Of a stretch of DNA of 64,000 nucleotides, positions 35,737 through 45,844 are shown one piece after another; position 1 is the stretch's first letter; the number at the start of each line of letters is the position of its first letter. Source of the stretch: Gemella haemolysans ATCC 10379 (GTDB lineage Bacteria > Bacillota > Bacilli > Staphylococcales > Gemellaceae). Position numbers and translations under genes: made by a program. The stretch is taken from positions 558,001 through 622,000 of the forward strand of contig NZ_ACDZ02000014.1 in NCBI RefSeq assembly GCF_000173915.1, written 5' to 3'. Below the pieces are notes generated by a model. That model made no database searches. It was given only the letters and a program-made list of their open reading frames with translations, and was not told where the DNA came from.

Positions 35737-38499
35737 TTAGTTTCCTTTAGCTTTTTTTCTTAATCTTGCAGCTACTGCTAAAGCTACTAAGCCTGCTACA
35801 GTTGTCATACCATTTTCACTTTCACCTGTATTAGGTAAAGTTTTTAATCCATTTGAATTAACACTTGGACTTTGTAAGTTAGGTTGGTTATTTGATGAAC
35901 CTGGAGCTTTATCTCCCGGATTTTTTCTTGGGTTATCTCCTAGGTTGCCACCAAGGTTATCTCCTGGGTTGTCTCCTGGTTTCTTAGTTCCTACTAATAC
36001 TACTTCATCTACTACTTCTTCAAGTATCGTTTCTTGAGTTACTACATCTAACACTTTTCCATTTTCTGATAGTGTTATTGTTTTAATTGATTTACGACCT
36101 TTTTTACCTTTTACTTTAACGATACGTTTTCCTTCTTCTAATGTTGGATTGTTTTGTTCAATAGTTTTATAATTAACATCTTCTTCTTTTACTTCTTCTT
36201 TAATATCTATAAAAGGTTTTGGATCTATAGGTGGCTCTTGCTTACGTTCATTTGTATAGATTTCTAATAAACGATTATATTCTTTTTCTAAATCTTTTAA
36301 TTCAGATATTAATTTTTGTAATTGATCATTTAATTTTGTTTGAGTTTGTAAAAGATTTGTCAGCTTATTCACTATATCTTGAAGTTGAGCTTTCACTTTA
36401 ACTAGTTCTTTTTCATTTTCTGTAAGTTTAACTACTTTATCTTCCATATCTTTTTTCTTTTTATTTAAAGATTGGATTTTATCTATAATTTTGTTCAGAT
36501 CTTCGTGTTTATCTTTAGAAGCTTTTAGAGCATCATCATATTCTTTTTGTGCTCTATTTGCATCAGCTTTAGCTTTGTTTAATTCATCATGTTTTTGTTT
36601 TTGAACATTTAAAGCATCTTTTAATGCTTTTTGTTTAGAATCTTGATCTGCTGTTGCATTTCTTAAATTTTCTTCAGCTTTTTGCTTTTCTTTTTCTACA
36701 TCTTGTAAATCTTTTGCAGCTTTATTAAATCTATTTTGAGCATCTTGTGTTTTTTCTTTAATTTTGTTTAATTCATCAACTTTGTTTTGAGCGTCAGTAA
36801 CGTCTTTAGTTGCTACATCTAGTGCTTTTTGAGCATCATTTAACGCTTTATTGGCAGTATCTAGATTTTTTTCTTTTTCGCGAATTTCAGCTTCAGTACT
36901 TATATGAATTAATTCTAAAGTATCTTTAGAATTCGCACTAAATTTTTCTTTCCAAATTTCTCTATCATGATGTGAATATTTATTAATACTTGCAATAGAA
37001 ATTCTAAGTTGATCAAGGTTCAAAATAGCATATGAAGGATAACTCGTGATAGCAAATCCAACTGCCATCGTATCATCATCACTTAACAAATGCTTAGCAT
37101 GACCGTAGTGTCCAGTCATATGAGCTTCATAATAAAATCCAAGTAAACTATCATGTAACTGATCAAATAAGTATCGTCTTGAAATATATCTATTATCTGT
37201 TATTTTAACAGGAATATAAGTTAGACTTTCAAACCTATTATACGTATTGCCATGATTATATTTATCAATACCAGCATGAAACGCTGCAGTATTCAATGCT
37301 TTATGATGGTGTTCTATTTTATTAAAATCCTCATCCATAGTAATTTTAGTAGCTTCACGAATAAATCTTTGAACATTTAAATTAACTTTTTGTGCCTGTT
37401 TACCAAACTGTTCACGAATTTGATTATTTAACATCGCTACATATTGTGAAAACATAATATTATCTTCTTCAGATAAATTCCTAATATCAACTTTTTCATC
37501 ATCTTTATAGGATAAATCAGTTGATACTTTAGAACGTCCTTTTGACAATATTTCTTCTTCAATTTTAACCAACTCTTTCATTTTCGTAAGTCTAAAATCA
37601 AAATCATCAGAATCAAAAAATTCTTTAAGTCCTGCTACAAATCTAGAATCTAGGCTTGCATTCATTTTAATTCCTTTTATACCAAATGGATATTTAGCTT
37701 TTTCTAAATCTAAAGCTATATCTTGCAACATACGTTTTGCATCTGAGAGCTCTCCAGATTTTGTCACTTTTATTTCTTTTTCCGTATTTAAATCATTATT
37801 AGCGTCTACTTTACTTGCTGCTAATTTTCTATCATGTTCTTTAGCTTGATCTAATTCTATTTGTGCTCTGTTTTTTTTATTCTGATTTTCATTAACAATT
37901 TTCTCAGCTTCTGTAAATTTCTTTTTCGCTATATCTTTTTGAGCAGGATCAAATGCTTTTTTCTTAAGATCCACATTTTTATCAGCTTCATCTGCTGCTT
38001 TTTGAGCATCTTTAACTTTTTCATCTGCAGCATTTTTAGTACTTAGTTTAGCCGTTTTATCTTTTTGTGCTTGGTCAAATTCTTGCTCTTTAGTAGCTTT
38101 ATCTGTTTCAGCTTTTTTTATATCATTTTTCACACCTTCAATTACATCTGGTGTTATTTTTTTACCTTCATCAATATCTTTTACTAAAGAATCGACTTTT
38201 TTTTCTAATTCATTTTTTTCATTCTGAGAATTTGTAACTTCATTTTTATTAACATCTACTTCTTTAGTTTTATTATCGATTTCGACTTTTTTGTCATCTA
38301 CTTTTTTCTTTTCATCTAATACTTGTGCATCAGAGACAGTATATGTTTTATCTTGTTTAACAGTTGTTTCCACAGGGACATCCGCTGCTTGAGCTTGTGA
38401 CCCAGTGTAACTAGCTCCTACTATCGTTAAACCTAATAATACCGAGGCTGTTCCGATTTTATTTTTTCTTAAAGAAAATCTTTGCTTTCTTTTTATCAT
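35737..38499 (-). CDS. LPXTG coiled-coil surface protein with a SEC10/PgrA-like domain
   Basis: 920 residues from ATG 38499 (SD GGAGGAAAT); a GTG at 38535 is less likely. A YSIRK-like signal (FSLRKNKIGTASVLLG) is followed by a Lys/Asp/Glu coiled coil (about 45-250), a globular part (about 270-540) with EAHMTGHYGHAKHLL and AVGFAITSYPSYAILNL resembling the SEC10/PgrA surface-exclusion domain, a second coiled coil (about 540-760), one G5-like module and LPNTG with helix and basic tail. Relatives on enterococcal plasmids reduce mating between like cells or aid aggregation; chromosomal copies in Gram-positive cocci are probably adhesins. No conjugation genes are in this window. Confidence 0.82.
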   Translation of the reverse strand: MIKRKQRFSLRKNKIGTASVLLGLTIVGASYTGSQAQAADVPVETTVKQDKTYTVSDAQVLDEKKKVDDKKVEIDNKTKEVDVNKNEVTNSQNEKNELEKKVDSLVKDIDEGKKITPDVIEGVKNDIKKAETDKATKEQEFDQAQKDKTAKLSTKNAADEKVKDAQKAADEADKNVDLKKKAFDPAQKDIAKKKFTEAEKIVNENQNKKNRAQIELDQAKEHDRKLAASKVDANNDLNTEKEIKVTKSGELSDAKRMLQDIALDLEKAKYPFGIKGIKMNASLDSRFVAGLKEFFDSDDFDFRLTKMKELVKIEEEILSKGRSKVSTDLSYKDDEKVDIRNLSEEDNIMFSQYVAMLNNQIREQFGKQAQKVNLNVQRFIREATKITMDEDFNKIEHHHKALNTAAFHAGIDKYNHGNTYNRFESLTYIPVKITDNRYISRRYLFDQLHDSLLGFYYEAHMTGHYGHAKHLLSDDDTMAVGFAITSYPSYAILNLDQLRISIASINKYSHHDREIWKEKFSANSKDTLELIHISTEAEIREKEKNLDTANKALNDAQKALDVATKDVTDAQNKVDELNKIKEKTQDAQNRFNKAAKDLQDVEKEKQKAEENLRNATADQDSKQKALKDALNVQKQKHDELNKAKADANRAQKEYDDALKASKDKHEDLNKIIDKIQSLNKKKKDMEDKVVKLTENEKELVKVKAQLQDIVNKLTNLLQTQTKLNDQLQKLISELKDLEKEYNRLLEIYTNERKQEPPIDPKPFIDIKEEVKEEDVNYKTIEQNNPTLEEGKRIVKVKGKKGRKSIKTITLSENGKVLDVVTQETILEEVVDEVVLVGTKKPGDNPGDNLGGNLGDNPRKNPGDKAPGSSNNQPNLQSPSVNSNGLKTLPNTGESENGMTTVAGLVALAVAARLRKKAKGN

Positions 38500-38547
38500 A
38501 ATTAATTTCCTCCATAAAAATATGTAAACAATCACTTTATAAAGATA

Positions 38548-38657
38548 ATTTTATCATATAATATTGAGGTTAACATAAATCATGAAAAAATCGTCACATC
38601 ACTGAATATAAACTTCATATTTTACTCATTTATCTTCTCAATATGACAAATATGTCC
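38548..38657 (-). promoter_or_regulatory. Promoter and paired inverted repeats upstream of the SEC10/PgrA-like gene, copy 2
   Basis: Extended -10 TGATAAAAT (38548-38556), no -35. TGAA-AAAATC-GTCA (38583-38596) begins 29 bases beyond the hexamer. A second site, TGAC-AAATAT-GTCC (38644-38657), is 61 bases further. Layout as at 39793 and 32751. Confidence 0.65.
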
Positions 38658-38700
38658 TCTGAATTTTTTACAGTACACATTATTATCAGTTACCTAAAAA

Positions 38701-38743
38701 CATAAAAAAAGAAACTAATTCGCTTATAGCAAATCAATTTCTT
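38701..38743 (-). terminator. Terminator of the second Rgg-family gene
   Basis: A 16-bp stem including three G-U pairs (38709-38724 with 38728-38743), a 3-nt loop and TTTTTTTATG on the minus strand. Confidence 0.85.
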
Positions 38744-38768
38744 AAAAAATCTGTTTTTTTATTTATTT

Positions 38769-39695
38769 TTAAAATTCTATGTCTAAACCTGTTTTATTTA
38801 CTTCATAAAAATTTTTATAAGCGGCGTCTCTTAACCTTTTATGATAAGCATCACCAGTAATTTCCGCAACAATATTTTTATATTTTAAAACCTTATTAGC
38901 AAGATCAATACCTTCTTTTTTATTTTGGCGTAAATATACTGTAGCTAAAATTCTCAGTACTTCTACATAAAAATTCGTTTTTTCTATTAAAAAGAATTGT
39001 TCATCAAAAACTTCAATTGCCTCCTTACATCTTTTTTCAACTAATTCATAATAACCATTTCTTGATAAAAATGCTAACGATCCAATTAATAAATTACAAT
39101 ATGCACTACCAACATATTGACTCAGATAATTCCTGACAGGAATATTTTGTAAACACTCTACAATAATTCTATCGATATATTCAATAGAATACTCTTCTCG
39201 TGAGGAGTATCCTATTAAAAAGTTAAGTCCGATTATTTCATTCCAACCTAATTTATTAGTTGACTCAATTATCTCCCTAATTATTCTCTTATTATCAGAT
39301 ATTTCTCTATCCTCTTCTCTCCAATTTGATGCATGTATAATCGATAAAATATCTATTCTTTTTGATAGTCCAATTTTATTTTTCTTTAGTTCCTTTTTAC
39401 ATTCATTTACTATCTTTGATTGAGAACCAGATTGCACATATCCACTAAGTTTTTTCGAAAATTCAGAATTTTCTATATAGGCATTGTCAAAATAATATAC
39501 TAAATAATCCAGAAACCCTATACCACAATTTTCCAATAATTTCTCAAAAACTGCAATTGAAATACTAGTTTCATCAGCTTCAAAGCGCATTAATGTTCTC
39601 GTAGAGATTACATCGCCTGCGACATCTTTTAACTTATACCCTCTCTCCTCTCTAAGTTTTTTAAAAATACTTCCATGCAAATTCTTTTCATCCAT
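38769..39695 (-). CDS. Rgg/GadR/MutR-family transcriptional regulator (2)
   Basis: 308 residues, paralogue of the protein at 31280-32209. The XRE-type HTH has GSIFKKLREERGYKLKDVAG and RTLMRFEADETSISIAVFE; the C-terminal half is helical and TPR-like, ending NKTGLDIEF. It is read toward the LPXTG genes but terminated before them. Its own promoter carries two near-perfect inverted repeats, which suggests autoregulation and co-regulation with the LPXTG operon. A peptide ligand is plausible by analogy with Rgg/ComR but not shown. Confidence 0.85.
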   Translation of the reverse strand: MDEKNLHGSIFKKLREERGYKLKDVAGDVISTRTLMRFEADETSISIAVFEKLLENCGIGFLDYLVYYFDNAYIENSEFSKKLSGYVQSGSQSKIVNECKKELKKNKIGLSKRIDILSIIHASNWREEDREISDNKRIIREIIESTNKLGWNEIIGLNFLIGYSSREEYSIEYIDRIIVECLQNIPVRNYLSQYVGSAYCNLLIGSLAFLSRNGYYELVEKRCKEAIEVFDEQFFLIEKTNFYVEVLRILATVYLRQNKKEGIDLANKVLKYKNIVAEITGDAYHKRLRDAAYKNFYEVNKTGLDIEF

Positions 39696-39792
39696 TTCTT
39701 ATCTCCTAAATTTTAATATTAAGAATAATTTATAACTATTTTTTTCTACAAATAAATACATTAAAGATTATTAAAATAGTCTTTTCACATAT

Positions 39793-39902
39793 ATTTTACC
39801 ATTTAATTAATACTTATTTTAATTACGTGACAAATACGTCATATTCTAATCTATTTTCTCTATATCTATAAAAATAACTACACTACGTGACATTTTCGTC
39901 AC
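39793..39902 (-). promoter_or_regulatory. Promoter and paired inverted repeats upstream of rgg2, copy 1
   Basis: Extended -10 TGGTAAAAT (39793-39801), no -35. ACGTGAC-AAATAC-GTCA (39825-39841) begins 29 bases past the hexamer; ACGTGAC-ATTTTC-GTCAC (39885-39902) is exactly 60 bases further. These are the best-conserved sites of the three pairs. Confidence 0.7.
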
Positions 39903-39933
39903 CTTTTTTTTTGTATTTTTCAATATAATTTTT

Positions 39934-39975
39934 ACAAAAATAAACTTCGAGGTATAGTATAATTACCTCAAAGTC
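39934..39975 (-). terminator. Terminator of purA
   Basis: An 11-bp stem (39944-39954 with 39964-39974, one G-U pair) followed by TTATTTTTG on the minus strand. Confidence 0.8.
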
Positions 39976-39996
39976 TACTTATCATTTCATTTTATT

Positions 39997-41286
<1,290 letters not shown>

Positions 41287-41323
41287 TTACGCCTCCTGAA
41301 AGCAATTATTTTTTCCATTAATA

Positions 41324-41351
41324 ATTATATCACAAATACAGACGTTTACAA
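41324..41351 (-). promoter_or_regulatory. Promoter of purA
   Basis: -35 TTGTAA (41346-41351), 16-bp spacer, extended -10 TGATATAAT (hexamer 41324-41329). TCCGATAATTTT about 40 bases above the -35 only weakly resembles a PurBox. Confidence 0.75.
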
Positions 41352-41477
41352 CCGTTTTTTATAAAAAACTCAAAATTATCGGACAATTTAATCTATTTTC
41401 ACAGTTCATACACTTTTATGCGTTTTCATTAAAGACAATTATCAACTATATCAAATATTTAATACTAAACATAAATA

Positions 41478-41520
41478 CAAAAAATAACCTGAGAATCAGT
41501 TTATACTAATTCTCAAGTTA
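41478..41520 (-). terminator. Terminator of the pur operon after fhs
   Basis: AACCTGAGAAT (41486-41496) pairs with ATTCTCAAGTT (41509-41519), one G-U pair; the minus strand continues ATTTTTTGTATTT. Confidence 0.85.
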
Positions 41521-41557
41521 CTTATTCTTTTAATTTTAATCTGTCATATATTTTATA

Positions 41558-43213
41558 TTAGAAGATTCCAACTATTGTTTCTGTTTCTTCATCAATATCT
41601 ATATTTAAAGCACTTGGTACTTTTGGAAGTCCTGGCATTGTTAACACCTTGTTCGCATAAGCTACTACGAATCCAGCACCACTACGTAGTTTAACATCGT
41701 TGATAGTAATATTAAATCCTGTAGGACGACCTTTGATCTTCGCATTATCTGTTAATGAAGCTGGTGTTTTTGCCATACATACTGGTAAATGCTTGAATCC
41801 AAGACTTTCGATTCTTTCGATTTCAGCTTTAGCTTCATCAGAGAAGTTAACTCCATCAGCTCCATAAATCTCACGACATACTGTTTCGATTTTTTCAGTA
41901 ATTGAAGCTTCATCTTTGTATAATAATTGTAGTTCTTTGTCATTTCCTTCAACAGCTTTTACTACTTTTTCTGCTAGGTCTACTCCACCAAGTCCACCTT
42001 TTTCCCATACTTCTGTACGAGAGAATTCTACGCCTTGTTCTTTAGCCCAGTTTTCTAGGAATGCTAATTCTTTTTCTGTATCAGTAACAAAGACATTTAG
42101 AGCTACCACTATCGGTAAATTGAATTTACGTAAGTTTTCGATGTGTTTTTCTAAGTTTTGAACACCTTTAGCTAATGCTTCTAAGTTTTCTTCTTTTAGA
42201 TCTTTTTCTTCAATGTCACCGTGTAGTTTTAATGCTTTAACTGTTGCTACTACTACAGCTGCCTTTGGTTTAAGACCCGCCTTACGACATTTAATGTTTA
42301 AGAATTTCTCAGCTCCTAGGTCAGCTCCAAATCCTGCTTCTGTAATTACGTAATCAGCAAATTTTAAAGCTGTTTTTGTAGCTAAGATTGAATTACATCC
42401 GTGCGCAATATTTGCGAATGGTCCACCGTGAATAATCGCTGGGTTGTTCTCTAATGTTTGAACAATATTCGGTTTAATTGCATCTTTTAATAATGAAGTT
42501 ATTACACCTTCAATTTTCAAATCTTTTAGGTAAACTGGTTCACCTTTTTTATTATAAGCTACAAGGATATTGCTTAATTTTTCTTTAAGATCAGCAATTC
42601 CTTCTGACAGACATAGAATAGCCATTACTTCACTAGCTACAGTAATATCAAAACCATCAAGGCGTTCTAGGTCTGTTCCTGCATTTACTTTAATATGACG
42701 TAAATCACGAGCGTTCATATCCATAACACGGTTAAAAACGATTTTATCTATTTCTAATTCGTTTCCTTGGAATACGTGGTTATTTACTAATACTGCGATT
42801 GCATTGTGAGCTGTAGTAATAGCGTGCATATCTCCAGTAAAGTGAAGGTTTATATCTTCCATCGGTACTACTTGAGCATATCCTCCACCAGCTGCTCCAC
42901 CTTTTCTTCCTAATACAGGACCTAAAGATGGTTCACGTAGTGCTACACAAGATTTTTTCCCGATTCTATTTAATCCATCAGATAAACCGATAGTTACAGT
43001 ACTTTTCCCTTCTCCACTTGATGTTGGATTAATAGATGTAACTAATACTAGTTTTGCATCGTCATTAATGTCTTTTTTAATATTTTTTGTTTGGATTTTT
43101 GCTTTGTGATTTCCGTATAATATTAAATCTTCTTCTTTTATCCCTAATTTACCTGCTACTTCAGCAATATGTTTCTTTTCACATTCGTTTGAAATTTGAA
43201 AGTCTGACTTCAT
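41558..43213 (-). CDS. fhs: Formate-tetrahydrofolate ligase
   Basis: Makes 10-formyl-THF from formate, ATP and THF, the one-carbon donor used by PurN and PurH. The 551 residues contain the P-loop-like TSSGEGKSTVTIGL and REPSLGPVLGRKGGAAGGGYAQV in two adjoining conserved stretches. As the last gene of the pur operon it ties folate charging to purine synthesis. Confidence 0.97.
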   Translation of the reverse strand: MKSDFQISNECEKKHIAEVAGKLGIKEEDLILYGNHKAKIQTKNIKKDINDDAKLVLVTSINPTSSGEGKSTVTIGLSDGLNRIGKKSCVALREPSLGPVLGRKGGAAGGGYAQVVPMEDINLHFTGDMHAITTAHNAIAVLVNNHVFQGNELEIDKIVFNRVMDMNARDLRHIKVNAGTDLERLDGFDITVASEVMAILCLSEGIADLKEKLSNILVAYNKKGEPVYLKDLKIEGVITSLLKDAIKPNIVQTLENNPAIIHGGPFANIAHGCNSILATKTALKFADYVITEAGFGADLGAEKFLNIKCRKAGLKPKAAVVVATVKALKLHGDIEEKDLKEENLEALAKGVQNLEKHIENLRKFNLPIVVALNVFVTDTEKELAFLENWAKEQGVEFSRTEVWEKGGLGGVDLAEKVVKAVEGNDKELQLLYKDEASITEKIETVCREIYGADGVNFSDEAKAEIERIESLGFKHLPVCMAKTPASLTDNAKIKGRPTGFNITINDVKLRSGAGFVVAYANKVLTMPGLPKVPSALNIDIDEETETIVGIF

Positions 43214-43252
43214 TTAATCTACCTCTTTTCTTTGAGTTTTATTTTATTATTT

Positions 43253-44557
43253 TTAATCTTCCAATCCTGGAATACGTTTGTATATTTTGTCAATATTTAC
43301 AAGGTGTACATTTAAATCGAAACAACTATCTAGTACTTCTTTAGAGACTGTATTTTTAATAGTTTCATTTTCTTCTAGAAGTTGTCTAAATGGAATACCT
43401 TCGAACCATGATTTCATCGCTAATGGTTGTACTAAATCGTACGCTTCTTCACGAGAGAATGAGTATTTTTCAATAAGGTTACTCATAGTTCTTTGAGCGA
43501 AAATTACACCATTAGTAGCATAAATATTTTTAATCATGTTGTCTGTAAATACTGTTAGATTTTTCACAACATTAGTAAATCTATTTAACATGTAGTCTAA
43601 TAATGTTGTTGCATCATTACTTAAGATTCTTTCTGCACTTGAGTGAGAAATGTCACGTTCATGCCATAATGGAATATTCTCGTAAGCTGCAAACATATAT
43701 CCACGCATGATTCTAGCGCATCCTGCCATGTTTTCACTTGAGATTGGATTACGTTTGTGAGGCATTGCACTTGAACCTTTTTGATTTTTCGAGAAGAATT
43801 CTTCTGCTTCTCTTACTTCTGTACGTTGTAAGTGACGAATCTCTACTCCGATTTTTTCGATTGAACTTGCGATTAATGCTAAAGTTGCATAGTAATCTGC
43901 GTGTCTATCACGTTGTAAAGTTTGTGTAGAAATATTACTTGATTCAATTCCTAATTTTGCACAAACATAGTCTTGAACTTCTGGTGGTGTATTTGAGAAT
44001 GTACCTACAGCTCCAGAGATTTTACCTACTTCAATAATTTTTCTTACTTCGTTAAAACGTTTGATATGACGATTGAACTCATCATAATAAAGAGCGAATT
44101 TTAATCCAAAGCTACTAATATCAGCGTGCACTCCGTGAGTACGTCCGATACAAGGTGTGAATTTATATTGTAATGCTTTTTCTTTTAATACTTCTTGGAA
44201 ATTTAATAAATCTCTGTAAAGGATATCGTTAGCTTGTTTATATAAATATCCATAAGCAGTATCAACAACATCAGTAGATGTTAATCCATAGTGCACCCAT
44301 TTTTTCTCATCACCTAGATAACTAGAAACATTACGAGTGAAAGCTACTATATCATGTTTTGTTTCTTTTTCTAATTCTAAAATTCCTGGTAGGTCAAATT
44401 TTGCATTAGCGAATAATTTTTCAACATCTTCTTTTGGTACAACTCCTAATGTACTCCAAGCTTCTGTCGCATAAAGTTCTACTTCTAAATATGCTTTAAA
44501 ACGATTCTCATCGCTAAAGATATTACGCATTTCTTCTCTACTATATCTTTCAATCAT
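43253..44557 (-). CDS. purB: Adenylosuccinate lyase
   Basis: Cleaves SAICAR to AICAR and adenylosuccinate to AMP. The 434 residues contain [12 protein letters not shown] and the superfamily signature [15 protein letters not shown]. It lies 50 bases after purD and 39 before fhs, distal in the operon. Confidence 0.98.
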   Translation of the reverse strand: MIERYSREEMRNIFSDENRFKAYLEVELYATEAWSTLGVVPKEDVEKLFANAKFDLPGILELEKETKHDIVAFTRNVSSYLGDEKKWVHYGLTSTDVVDTAYGYLYKQANDILYRDLLNFQEVLKEKALQYKFTPCIGRTHGVHADISSFGLKFALYYDEFNRHIKRFNEVRKIIEVGKISGAVGTFSNTPPEVQDYVCAKLGIESSNISTQTLQRDRHADYYATLALIASSIEKIGVEIRHLQRTEVREAEEFFSKNQKGSSAMPHKRNPISSENMAGCARIMRGYMFAAYENIPLWHERDISHSSAERILSNDATTLLDYMLNRFTNVVKNLTVFTDNMIKNIYATNGVIFAQRTMSNLIEKYSFSREEAYDLVQPLAMKSWFEGIPFRQLLEENETIKNTVSKEVLDSCFDLNVHLVNIDKIYKRIPGLED

Positions 44558-44607
44558 TGCAATAATCTCCTGATGTTTTTTTATTTCAATCGATCTATCT
44601 CAAAATA

Positions 44608-45843
44608 CTATAATGACAAATGACCGATGTCTTTTCTGTAAAATAGTTCTTCACATTCTATTTTTACTATCTCATTATACACTTTTTCATATGCTTCTTG
44701 CAAGCTCTTTCCTTGTGCACAGACTAATAATACACGACCACCATTTATTACTATATCATCACCTACACGCTTAGTTCCCATATGGAATACTGGTGTAGAT
44801 ACTTTATCTAAGCCTTGTATTACAGCACCTTTTTCACTGTGTTCAGGGTACCCTTTCGCTGCCATTACGACACCAATAAAGGCATCTTTACTCCATTTTA
44901 ACTCTACTTCTTTACCGTCGATAATATTATTAGCTATTTCATATAAACTACTTTCTAATGATAATAGTAATATCTCACTCTCTGGATCTCCAAAACGAAC
45001 GTTAAATTCAATAGTTTTCACACCGTCATGACATTTCATAAGACCGGCATATAATATACCGTAAAATGGCATTCCTTCATCACTCATTGCATCGACCATA
45101 GGTTGAACTACATTTCTAACACCTTCGTCAATATCTTCTTGAGTGATTTTCTTAAGTGGAAGATACGCTCCCATACCACCTGTGTTTAACCCTTCATCGT
45201 TATCGAATGCACGTTTGTGGTCTTGTGCAATCTCCATTGGATAAATTTTTCTATCAGAGACAAAGCACATAAGTGAGAATTCTTCCCCTTGAAGAAATTC
45301 TTCAATAACAACACTAGAACCAGCTTTATTGAATTTAGCATTGCACATCATTTCCTTAAGTTCAGCTTGTGCTTCTTCTAGAGTGTTTGCTATTATTACT
45401 CCTTTACCTGCAGCTAAGCCATCTGCTTTAAGAACGATAGGAGCTTTTTGCTTGCTTAAGTACTCTTTAGCTTGTTCATAATCATTGAAACTTTCATATT
45501 TTGCAGTTGGAATATTATATTTTCTCATCATCATTTTTGAGAATACTTTACTTCCTTCTAGTTGTGCTGCAAGCTCAGATGGTCCAAAAGCACGGACACC
45601 TTCTTTTTGTAATTCATCTACTAGACCATTAACTAATGGCACTTCCGGTCCAACGAAAACAAGATCGATACCATTTGTTTTTGCGTAGCCTGGTATTTGG
45701 TCTTCTGTTAATGCTACACATACTCCAAATTTTTCGACTGCAGGATTAACACCTGCCATATGTACTTCGTGACCTTCTTTATGGAATTTATAAGCGATAG
45801 CGTGCTCTCTACCGCCGCTTCCTACTACTAATACTTTAGCCAT
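44608..45843 (-). CDS. purD: Phosphoribosylamine-glycine ligase (GAR synthetase)
   Basis: ATP-grasp enzyme joining phosphoribosylamine and glycine. About 411 residues from ATG 45843 (MAKVLVVGSGGREHAIAYK), the family's usual N-terminus. Longer in-frame starts to 45906 are inside purH and were not used. It has almost no SD; the ATG follows the purH stop by one base, so translation is probably coupled. Confidence 0.96.
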   Translation of the reverse strand: MAKVLVVGSGGREHAIAYKFHKEGHEVHMAGVNPAVEKFGVCVALTEDQIPGYAKTNGIDLVFVGPEVPLVNGLVDELQKEGVRAFGPSELAAQLEGSKVFSKMMMRKYNIPTAKYESFNDYEQAKEYLSKQKAPIVLKADGLAAGKGVIIANTLEEAQAELKEMMCNAKFNKAGSSVVIEEFLQGEEFSLMCFVSDRKIYPMEIAQDHKRAFDNDEGLNTGGMGAYLPLKKITQEDIDEGVRNVVQPMVDAMSDEGMPFYGILYAGLMKCHDGVKTIEFNVRFGDPESEILLLSLESSLYEIANNIIDGKEVELKWSKDAFIGVVMAAKGYPEHSEKGAVIQGLDKVSTPVFHMGTKRVGDDIVINGGRVLLVCAQGKSLQEAYEKVYNEIVKIECEELFYRKDIGHLSL

Positions 45844-45844
45844 A

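Noticed and set aside
35737-38499. Conjugation-linked surface exclusion by the PgrA-like protein
   Set aside because: No conjugation genes are present in the window; the domain resemblance alone does not support that role.
32210-39996. Classic SHP pheromone gene (short ORF ending in a hydrophobic IIxVGG-like tail)
   Set aside because: None of the gaps around the two Rgg genes encodes such a peptide with an SD.
41384-41395. PurBox upstream of purA
   Set aside because: TCCGATAATTTT matches only part of the consensus (about 9 of 13 by eye), too weak to list as an operator.
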